Positions 1-5,308 of a stretch of 5,389 nucleotides of DNA are shown one piece after another. The DNA is taken from contig JAFOXT010000058.1 in the NCBI GenBank assembly GCA_017425745.1, positions 1-5,389 of the forward strand. The letters are read 5' to 3'. The stretch is from Clostridia bacterium. Lineage in GTDB: Bacteria > Bacillota > Clostridia > Oscillospirales > Acutalibacteraceae. The notes beneath the pieces are model-generated. The model searched no databases and was not told where the DNA came from. It saw only the letters and a program-made list of their open reading frames with translations. The stretch's first letter is position 1. Each line of letters opens with the position of its first letter. Position numbers and translations under genes: made by a program.

Positions 1-11
1 GATGTGAAAAA

Positions 12-929
12 ATGAAAAAGAAACTTGCAGTAATCATATTGATTGCAGCAATTGCAATCGGTGCTTTTTTTACTTTTCGTAACAATGATGAAGCACCCTC
101 TATAGAACAAACAACCGCAGAAGGTTATGAAACGTTGAAAGGCACATGGTATGTAGGCGCAATTTACTATAAAAACAGAATCATTGATATAAGCGACAAC
201 AAAGCATTAAATGACTTATATGATACAACATATATTGCTTTCAGAGAAGACGGCACCTTTACCTTTTCAGATTTATTTGCACGTGACGGTACATATAAAA
301 GAACATCTTCAGAAACCTTTATTCTTAAAACTGACCGTGTGTATATATACACCCTTGAAGAGGGCAAAATGGTTGAAAAAGACAAGGAAGACGGAGAGAA
401 GAAATCTTACATTTTAACCATGACCGGTAATGATGCTTTTGAATTTGTTGAAATGGACTCTATGACAGGTCAAGCAAAATCTGGAGAAATGCCCTTGATT
501 TTTGAGCTTTCAAATCAAGAAAGCGATTATATCGCCTCAAACAAAACAGAGATAAAAGATACAACCACAAAGAAGGCTGAAAGCACCACAAGAAAACCAA
601 CAACTACAAAAGCAACTGAACCTACATATAGTTCAAGCTCAACAGCAGGTCAGAGAAACGCATTGAGGTCAGCAAAGCTATATCTTTCATCAATGCCTTT
701 TTCACACGATGGGTTAATAAAACAGTTGGAATATGAAGGTTACAGTTCCACTGATGCAAAATTTGCCGCCGACAACTGCGGAGCTGATTGGTACGCGCAA
801 GCCGTTAAATGTGCAGAAAACTATCTCAAAACAATGCCATTCTCCCGTGACGATTTGATTTATCAGTTGGAATACGAAGGTTATACCCACGACCAAGCCG
901 TATACGGTGTAAATAAAGCATATAATTAA
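12..929 (+). CDS. Membrane-anchored exported protein with two C-terminal Ltp-type repeats
   Basis: This 305-residue protein is probably tethered outside the cell. A short MKKK stretch is followed by a hydrophobic segment (about residues 5-22) that acts as an uncleaved anchor or signal peptide. There is no lipobox cysteine, so it is not an obvious lipoprotein. Residues about 36-175 look like a small beta-rich domain: a GTW motif near 54-56 and an FREDGTFTF stretch recall lipocalin-like domains of clostridial exported proteins, but this is a weak assignment. Residues about 178-212 are a Thr/Ser/Lys-rich linker. Residues 216-305 hold two copies of a motif with the core MPFS-x-D-x-LI-x-QLEYEGY, which matches the Ltp family (host cell surface-exposed lipoprotein, Pfam PF07553). 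The family includes Ltp of Streptococcus phage TP-J34, a superinfection-exclusion protein that blocks DNA injection. The function here is unknown. The start is chosen for the MKKK signal; the upstream GTGAAA is a poor ribosome site and lies against the window edge. The gene is more A/T-rich than its neighbours. Confidence 0.8.
   Translation: MKKKLAVIILIAAIAIGAFFTFRNNDEAPSIEQTTAEGYETLKGTWYVGAIYYKNRIIDISDNKALNDLYDTTYIAFREDGTFTFSDLFARDGTYKRTSSETFILKTDRVYIYTLEEGKMVEKDKEDGEKKSYILTMTGNDAFEFVEMDSMTGQAKSGEMPLIFELSNQESDYIASNKTEIKDTTTKKAESTTRKPTTTKATEPTYSSSSTAGQRNALRSAKLYLSSMPFSHDGLIKQLEYEGYSSTDAKFAADNCGADWYAQAVKCAENYLKTMPFSRDDLIYQLEYEGYTHDQAVYGVNKAYN
657..926 (+). repeat. Tandem Ltp-domain coding repeat, 141-base period
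   Basis: Two in-frame copies encode residues 216-262 and 263-305, offset by 47 codons. Aligning them by eye gives 19 identical residues of 43, concentrated in MPFS-D-LI-QLEYEGY. The DNA has diverged mainly at third positions, which points to an old duplication kept by selection on the protein. Ltp domains commonly occur in tandem. Confidence 0.85.
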
Positions 930-930
930 A

Positions 931-963
931 ATCAAAACCCCACCGAAACAAAATCGGTGGGGT
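931..963 (-). terminator. Intrinsic terminator of the leftward unit, between convergent genes
   Basis: A 10-bp perfect stem pairs 937-946 with 954-963, with a 7-base A-rich loop and a G/C-rich core. Read on the minus strand it is followed by TTTTGATTTT, so it is a good Rho-independent terminator 19 bases past the metallophosphoesterase stop codon. Read on the plus strand the hairpin is followed by TAAAATAATG, which lacks a U-tract. It may therefore only protect the 3' end of the plus-strand gene's mRNA. Confidence 0.85.
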
Positions 964-982
964 AAAATAATGCAATAAAATT

Positions 983-1936
983 TTATTTAAGCTTATATGT
1001 AAACTTTGTATACTCGCCTGTAACGGGTGTGCCGTTAATGAAATTTCTTGCGGTAAACTCAACTCTGTCGTCATAAACGCAGCAGTAGTAGCCCGTACCG
1101 CAGTCACGGATACCGAAGTTGTTGGGCTTTCTGTATGAGGGAATGCTGAGTGAAACAACACCCTTTTCCTCGTTGAGAATCTCTTCAACATAATCGCAGA
1201 TACCGCCGTGAAGGTGACCGTTGATGAAAAATACATTGTTGTACTTTTCCATAACTGCTCTCACCTCGTCAGACTGCTCACCCATATCGCCTGTCTTCCA
1301 CACCTCGGGAAGACCGTGAGTGTTTTTGAATGCCTGGTGACACATTACGAAAGCAGGCTTGCCGTTTTCAGTTGCTCTTTTAAGCTCGCTGTCAAGAAAA
1401 GCAATCTGTTCTTTTGAAACATATGCCTTTTCGAGAACAGCCTTTTCAGTGCAGATTACAATAAAAGTATAGCCGTTTATGTCGTATGAGTAGTAGCTCT
1501 TTTTACCGATATTAATACCGAGATGCTTGCTCTGCCAGTCCATAACAGTTTTTCTTGCTCTTCTGAAGAAAAATCTTGCATCGTGATTACCTAAGGTAAG
1601 GAGAATATGCGGAACTGCAGTCTGCTTGCTGTAAACATTGAAAAAGCCTTCAAACTCGCTTTTCAGTGCAAACTCTGCAATATCGCCTGCAAGAAGAAGT
1701 GCATCGAATTTTTCACCTGAGTTTTCGATATCATAAAAAACATTGTTAAGGTTTTTGAACGCACAATCATTTTTTACAATATGTGTGTCTGCAATTGCGG
1801 CAAAGGCAAGTTTTACGTTTTCTCTGTCTTCAAATTTTAAAGGCTCATCCTTTGAAAAGGGACATTCTGTATCATAGTTAGGCATTGCCGCCTGAAGCTG
1901 GTAAAGAATTTTCTGAATTCCAAAGGGTATTTTCAT
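983..1936 (-). CDS. Calcineurin-like metallophosphoesterase, cytoplasmic, substrate unknown
   Basis: This 317-residue protein has the complete metal-binding motif set of the calcineurin-like phosphoesterase superfamily (Pfam PF00149). Asp50 and His52 lie in ADTHI, Asp85 in LAGD, and Asn117 and His118 in GNHD. His200 lies in MCHQ, and His241 and His243 in GHLHGG. These residues normally hold a dinuclear metal centre that hydrolyses phosphomono- or phosphodiester bonds. No signal peptide or membrane segment is visible, so it should be cytoplasmic. About 40 residues precede the catalytic core, slightly more than usual for a minimal domain. The start has only a moderate ribosome site (AAAGGCGG, 8 bases upstream). 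The gene begins 29 bases after the stop of the ECF S component and is probably in the same transcript. Nothing in the sequence fixes the substrate; cAMP, nucleotide or phospholipid-type substrates are all possible for the superfamily. Confidence 0.88.
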   Translation of the reverse strand: MKIPFGIQKILYQLQAAMPNYDTECPFSKDEPLKFEDRENVKLAFAAIADTHIVKNDCAFKNLNNVFYDIENSGEKFDALLLAGDIAEFALKSEFEGFFNVYSKQTAVPHILLTLGNHDARFFFRRARKTVMDWQSKHLGINIGKKSYYSYDINGYTFIVICTEKAVLEKAYVSKEQIAFLDSELKRATENGKPAFVMCHQAFKNTHGLPEVWKTGDMGEQSDEVRAVMEKYNNVFFINGHLHGGICDYVEEILNEEKGVVSLSIPSYRKPNNFGIRDCGTGYYCCVYDDRVEFTARNFINGTPVTGEYTKFTYKLK

Positions 1937-1965
1937 AAGTTAAACCGCCTTTCTGTGATGATAGT

Positions 1966-2574
1966 TTATTTTTTCTGACTTTTAAGCTTTGAAATTGCCT
2001 TACCTACCGCGCCGCCGAAAACAGCACTTGCAACAGCTTCAACAAGACCGTTAAGACCAACAAAAGCTGCAAAGAAAGCAATTACATTATCTGTACCGAA
2101 CTGTGTTTCAAAGCCTGCATATAACTCTGTATTGCCGAAAAGAACAATAAATGAACCAACGAAAAACAAAGTGTTGAGCACTGCCGCAGTAAGGAAAGAA
2201 ATAAGTGAGCTTACATTATCCTGAACATTTTTGCTCTTGAGAAGCTTGTAAGCCCAGGCTGAACCTGCACCCATAAGAATACGGGGAATAATGCAGATAA
2301 TAAAGGTTGAAACGGGACTTACTCCCATAATTGCTGTACCGAATGCACTCATACCGAAGCACTGAATAAAGCTTGATATACCGAAAGCAAGACCGAGAAG
2401 TGCACCTGAACTAACACCCATAATTGCACCGCCGAAAGCAACGGGAATTGCAAGCAGTGAAATTTCAACTGCACCTAGTTTAAGATAACCGAGAGGTGTA
2501 AAGCTCATAACTGCAATAATTGCGATGAAAACAGCATTTACTGTAAGCTTAAGAAGTTTCTTTGAATTATTCAT
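1966..2574 (-). CDS. ECF transporter S component (vitamin-type substrate-binding membrane subunit)
   Basis: This 202-residue, very hydrophobic protein has about six predicted membrane segments (roughly residues 8-27, 36-50, 53-73, 80-105, 121-146 and 164-194). Several features fit the ECF transporter S-component family (Pfam PF12822 type): a small-residue-rich first helix (NAVFIAIIAV), the pattern LLAIPVAFGGAIMG followed by GALLGLAFGISSF, and IPRILMG. S components bind a micronutrient and work with an energising module of EcfT and two ATPases. None of those genes is in the window, so the protein probably shares a module encoded elsewhere (group II arrangement). The middle pattern most resembles pantothenate-type (PanT-like) S components, but the substrate call is weak. 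The start is firm: AGGAGGT at 2581-2587 lies 6 bases before ATG. Only 83 bases separate it from pnp, and I see no riboswitch-sized leader, so vitamin-responsive RNA control is not evident. Confidence 0.82.
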   Translation of the reverse strand: MNNSKKLLKLTVNAVFIAIIAVMSFTPLGYLKLGAVEISLLAIPVAFGGAIMGVSSGALLGLAFGISSFIQCFGMSAFGTAIMGVSPVSTFIICIIPRILMGAGSAWAYKLLKSKNVQDNVSSLISFLTAAVLNTLFFVGSFIVLFGNTELYAGFETQFGTDNVIAFFAAFVGLNGLVEAVASAVFGGAVGKAISKLKSQKK

Positions 2575-2610
2575 CTGTTTACCTCCTCAAATCAGTCTAT
2601 GAATATAAAT

Positions 2611-2642
2611 ATTTCAAACCGCCGAGGTTTTTTCGGCGGTTT
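2611..2642 (-). terminator. Hairpin downstream of pnp, probable leaky intrinsic terminator
   Basis: A 10-bp perfect stem pairs 2616-2625 with 2633-2642 around a 7-base loop, starting 15 bases after the pnp stop codon. The minus-strand RNA continues GUUUGAAAUAUUU, an interrupted U-tract, so termination is probably partial. In the plus direction the tail is TTTAATTTTTA, which is better, but no plus-strand gene ends here. Incomplete termination would let pnp transcripts enter the S-component gene, for which I find no convincing promoter of its own. Confidence 0.7.
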
Positions 2643-2657
2643 AATTTTTAAAATGGT

Positions 2658-4835
2658 TTATCTTCTTCTGTTGTCTCTGCCGCCGTCTCTTCTGGGTCTT
2701 CTGGGTCTTTCTTCTTCGCCGTTATCTTCGGGAACAAGACCTTCGATTTCGATGAGAGCGTCTCTTCTTGAAAGGTTGATTCTGCCCTGATCGTCGATTT
2801 CAAGAACCTTAACGATTACTTCGTCACCAACGTTTACGCAGTCTTCAACTTTTTCTGTTCTCTTAACGTCGAGCTTGCTGATGTGTACAAGACCTTCCTT
2901 GCCGGGAGCGATTTCTACAAATGCACCGAAGCTCATAAGACGTGTTACAATACCGCGGAAGATTGAACCAACCTCGGGATCGTTAGCGATTGTTTCAATA
3001 ATTGTGATAGCGCGTCTTGCGTTGTCAATGTCGATAGCTGAAACGAATACTGAACCGTCTTCGCTAACGTCAACCTTACAATCACATTCTGCACAAATCT
3101 TCTGAATAACCTTACCCTGCTTACCGATAACATCACCGATCTTTTCGGGATCAATCTTTGTTGTAAGCATCTTGGGAGCATACTTTGAAAGCTCTTCTCT
3201 GGGCTCAGCAATGCAAGGAAGCATAACCTCGTCAAGAATCTTCATTCTTGCATCGTATGTCTTTTCAAATGCTTCCTTGATGATTTCGGGAGTAAGACCG
3301 TGAATCTTAAGGTCCATCTGAATAGCTGTGATACCCTTCTTAGTACCTGCTACCTTGAAGTCCATATCGCCGAAGAAGTCTTCAAGACCCTGAATGTCAA
3401 CCATTGTCATGAAACGGTCGCCTTCAGTTACAAGACCGCATGAGATACCTGCAACAGGAGCCTTGATGGGTACACCTGCAGCCATAAGTGAAAGAGTTGA
3501 ACCGCAGATTGAAGCCTGTGATGTTGAACCGTTTGAAGAAAGAACTTCTGAAACGAGTCTGATAGCATAGGGGAATTCCTCAACTGAGGGAATTACGGGA
3601 ACAAGAGCTCTTTCAGCAAGAGCACCGTGGCCGATTTCTCTTCTGCCGGGGCCTCTTGAGGGCTTTGTTTCGCCAACTGAGTATGCGGGGAAGTTGTAGT
3701 GGTGCATATATCTCTTGCTCTCTTCGTTGTCAAGACCGTCGAGAAGCTGAGCGTCACTTACGGGGCCGAGAGTAGTTACTGTGAGAACCTGAGTCTGGCC
3801 TCTTGTGAACATACCTGAACCGTGTACTCTTGAAAGAAGGTCAATCTGTGCATCGAGAGGACGCATATCGTTGATACCTCTGCCGTCAACTCTCTTGTTT
3901 TCGTCAAGGAGCCAACGTCTTACAACGTACTTCTGAAGCTTGTAGAGACATTCGTCAATCTTGCCGATTTCGTCAGCATATTCTTCGTCGAATCTCTCGT
4001 GAACCTTTTCGTATACGGGCTTGAGTCTTTCGTCACGGATTCTCTTGTCGTCTGTGTCGAGAGCAAACTTAACGTCGTCAATTGCGAATTCCTTGATTGC
4101 TTCGAACATTTCGGGAGCGGGATCCTGTGATTCGAAGGGAATCTTTTCCTTGCCGATTTCCTTCTGAATGCCCTTGATGAATTCAACGATTTCCTGGTTT
4201 ACCTTGTGAGCATACATGATACCGTCGAACATTGTTTCGTTGTCAATTTCGTTAGCGCCTGCTTCGATCATAGCAACAAGATCTGAAGTTGAAGCAACAG
4301 TAACAGCCATTTCGCTCTTAGCTCTTTCTGCTTCTGTGGGGTTGATAACGAACTTGCCGTCAACAAGACCTACTGAAACGCCGCTGATGGGGCCGTCCCA
4401 GGGAATTTCTGAAATTGAAATAGCAATTGATACACCGATCATTGCTGTGATTTCGGGAAGGCAGTCCTGATCAACTGACATAACAGTTGCAACAACACCT
4501 ACATCGTTTCTCATATCCTTGGGGAAAAGAGGACGGATAGGTCTGTCGATAACTCTTGATGAAAGAGTAGCCTTTTCACTTGCCTTGCCTTCTCTTCTCT
4601 GGAATGAGCCGGGAATACGACCTACTGAGTAGAGCTTTTCTTCAAAGTCAACTGAAAGAGGGAAGAAGTCAACGCCTTCTCTGGGCTTTGCAGCCATTGT
4701 AGCAGTACAAAGCACTTCTGTTTCGCCATATCTTACAAGACATGAGCCGCCTGCAAGACCTGCCATTTTGCCTGTTTCAACAACAAGAGGTCTGCCTGCA
4801 AGTGTGGTTTCGAATTTTCTGAATTCAGGAAACAT
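2658..4835 (-). CDS. pnp: Polyribonucleotide nucleotidyltransferase (PNPase)
   Basis: PNPase is a phosphorolytic 3'-to-5' exoribonuclease that degrades mRNA to nucleoside diphosphates, acting as a ring-shaped trimer in the cytoplasm. The 725-residue length is normal for the family. Domains in order: first RNase PH core (about 10-140, with the RNA-contacting SFQRREG loop at 77-83), an alpha-helical linker domain (about 145-310), and the second, catalytic RNase PH core (about 320-550). These are followed by a KH domain (about 555-615, GKQG at 571-574) and an S1 domain (about 622-692). Key residues are present: phosphate-site S437, T438 and S439, and catalytic D486, D492 and K494, in the same numbering as the E. 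coli enzyme. The C-terminal 20 residues form an Arg-rich acidic-to-basic tail. The start is supported by the MFPEFRKFET N-terminus typical of the family and by GAGG 8 bases upstream. It follows rpsO in the widely conserved order, with a structured 204-base leader between them. Confidence 0.98.
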   Translation of the reverse strand: MFPEFRKFETTLAGRPLVVETGKMAGLAGGSCLVRYGETEVLCTATMAAKPREGVDFFPLSVDFEEKLYSVGRIPGSFQRREGKASEKATLSSRVIDRPIRPLFPKDMRNDVGVVATVMSVDQDCLPEITAMIGVSIAISISEIPWDGPISGVSVGLVDGKFVINPTEAERAKSEMAVTVASTSDLVAMIEAGANEIDNETMFDGIMYAHKVNQEIVEFIKGIQKEIGKEKIPFESQDPAPEMFEAIKEFAIDDVKFALDTDDKRIRDERLKPVYEKVHERFDEEYADEIGKIDECLYKLQKYVVRRWLLDENKRVDGRGINDMRPLDAQIDLLSRVHGSGMFTRGQTQVLTVTTLGPVSDAQLLDGLDNEESKRYMHHYNFPAYSVGETKPSRGPGRREIGHGALAERALVPVIPSVEEFPYAIRLVSEVLSSNGSTSQASICGSTLSLMAAGVPIKAPVAGISCGLVTEGDRFMTMVDIQGLEDFFGDMDFKVAGTKKGITAIQMDLKIHGLTPEIIKEAFEKTYDARMKILDEVMLPCIAEPREELSKYAPKMLTTKIDPEKIGDVIGKQGKVIQKICAECDCKVDVSEDGSVFVSAIDIDNARRAITIIETIANDPEVGSIFRGIVTRLMSFGAFVEIAPGKEGLVHISKLDVKRTEKVEDCVNVGDEVIVKVLEIDDQGRINLSRRDALIEIEGLVPEDNGEEERPRRPRRDGGRDNRRR

Positions 4836-4843
4836 AATTTTTA

Positions 4844-4849
4844 CCTCGC
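4844..4849 (-). promoter_or_regulatory. pnp ribosome binding site (GCGAGG)
   Basis: GCGAGG on the minus strand lies 8 bases before the pnp ATG, in a strongly A-rich and otherwise unpaired stretch. The same six bases recur in the 5' arm of the leader hairpin (4943-4948). Both copies can pair with the hairpin's 3' arm (about 4875-4881). Confidence 0.75.
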
Positions 4850-4875
4850 TTTTTCTTTATTTTTTATATCTTGAA

Positions 4876-4947
4876 CGAGGCGGGTTTAGCATTAAATTCA
4901 ACGCTATTAAAGCGCTCAATTTAGTGCTAAACAAAACTTAAGCCTCG
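4876..4947 (-). promoter_or_regulatory. Long imperfect hairpin in the pnp 5' leader
   Basis: In the minus-strand RNA this 72-base element folds back on itself. Outer arms 4876-4881 and 4942-4947 pair perfectly (6 bp). After an asymmetric internal loop, 4884-4891 pairs with 4925-4932 (8 bp), 4892 with 4924 as a mismatch or wobble, and 4893-4898 with 4918-4923 (6 bp). A tip stem of 4902-4905 with 4911-4914 closes a 5-base loop. No U-tract follows, so it is not a terminator. In E. coli the rpsO-pnp spacer carries a comparable long hairpin that RNase III cuts, triggering PNPase autoregulation. Equivalence here is an inference from position and shape. It could instead act as a DNA-level inverted-repeat operator. 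Confidence 0.6.
4891..4919 (-). promoter_or_regulatory. Candidate sigma-A promoter for pnp, inside the inverted repeat
   Basis: On the minus strand TTGAGC (4914-4919) and TTTAAT (4891-4896) are separated by 17 bases. They match 4 of 6 and 5 of 6 consensus positions for -35 and -10. Transcription would start near 4884, about 49 bases before the pnp start. The region is A/T-rich, so such a match can arise by chance. If used, the transcript would lack the 5' arm of the surrounding hairpin. Confidence 0.35.
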
Positions 4948-4957
4948 CACAAATTTA

Positions 4958-4994
4958 CGGTTTTCACTCCCCTTTTAAAGCGGAGTATTAACGG
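4958..4994 (-). promoter_or_regulatory. Second, smaller hairpin in the rpsO-pnp spacer
   Basis: In the minus-strand RNA 4966-4970 pairs with 4982-4986, extended by a G-U pair (4965/4987). After a 2x2 internal loop, 4960-4962 pairs with 4990-4992. It lies between the rpsO terminator and the long pnp leader hairpin and would be transcribed only by read-through from rpsO. No function is assigned. Confidence 0.35.
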
Positions 4995-5027
4995 AAAAAA
5001 GGCAGACACGATAAATTCATGTCTGCC
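4995..5027 (-). terminator. Intrinsic terminator downstream of rpsO
   Basis: An 8-bp perfect stem (GGCAGACA with TGTCTGCC; 5001-5008 and 5020-5027) with an 11-base loop is followed on the minus strand by six T residues (4995-5000). It begins 12 bases after the rpsO stop codon. It should end most rpsO transcripts, so pnp needs either read-through or its own promoter. Confidence 0.9.
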
Positions 5028-5039
5028 AAATGAGTGCAA

Positions 5040-5306
5040 TTACTTACGGATACCGAGTCTAGCGATGATGCTACGGTATCTTTCGATATCGTTCTTCTGA
5101 AGATATGCAAGGAGATTTCTTCTCTGACCTACCATCATAAGAAGACCTCTACGTGAGTGGTGGTCCTTCTTGTTTGACTTAAGGTGTTCTGTAAGGCTGT
5201 TGATTCTGAAAGTAAGAAGAGCAATCTGTACTTCAGGTGAACCTGTGTCGCCTTCGTGAGCAGCGTATTCCTTGATAATTGCGGTTTTCTGTTCTTTTGT
5301 CATCAT
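5040..5306 (-). CDS. rpsO: 30S ribosomal protein S15
   Basis: S15 is a primary 16S rRNA-binding protein of the small subunit platform. It binds the three-helix junction of h20-h22 and helps order assembly. The 88-residue product has the normal family length and the hallmark blocks DTGSPEVQIA (from residue 20) and KKDHHSRRGLL (from residue 46). The RNA-contacting His41, Asp48 and Ser51 are present, and it ends in RLGIRK. Two ATG codons are adjacent at the start (5304-5306 and 5301-5303). The GAGGTG ribosome site (5314-5319) is 7 bases from the first and 10 from the second, which favours the first, although the second would remove only one Met. It is followed by its own terminator and then by pnp. 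The upstream leader can sequester the ribosome site, which suggests autoregulation. Confidence 0.98.
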   Translation of the reverse strand: MMTKEQKTAIIKEYAAHEGDTGSPEVQIALLTFRINSLTEHLKSNKKDHHSRRGLLMMVGQRRNLLAYLQKNDIERYRSIIARLGIRK

Positions 5307-5308
5307 GG

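Noticed and set aside
12..110. Lipoprotein signal in the plus-strand gene
   Set aside because: Ltp proteins are often lipoproteins, but there is no cysteine after the hydrophobic segment, so no lipobox can be called.
826..1417. Open frames antisense or out of frame around the metallophosphoesterase and the Ltp gene end (826-1236 minus, 1208-1417 plus)
   Set aside because: The metallophosphoesterase frame carries all catalytic motifs through this stretch, and the alternatives show no recognisable domain. The 826-1236 frame would also read across the terminator hairpin.
2581..2632. Pairing between the pnp terminator loop (ACCUC) and the S-component Shine-Dalgarno sequence
   Set aside because: It is only 5 bases and partly inside the stable terminator stem; any purine-rich ribosome site would find such a match easily.
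2575..2657. Vitamin riboswitch upstream of the ECF S component
   Set aside because: The space is only 83 bases and holds the pnp terminator hairpin. What remains is too short and unstructured for a THF, TPP, FMN or cobalamin riboswitch.
2599..2790. Plus-strand open frame of 63 codons starting near the pnp terminator
   Set aside because: It is antisense to the repetitive Arg-rich pnp tail, has no good ribosome site, and its Leu/Ser-rich product is explained by that repeat.
3920..4470. Open frames overlapping pnp in other frames on both strands (for example 3920-4186 minus and 4216-4470 plus)
   Set aside because: They lie wholly inside pnp, lack ribosome binding sites and have low-complexity Ser/Thr/Arg-rich or Ile/Ser-rich products typical of shadow frames.
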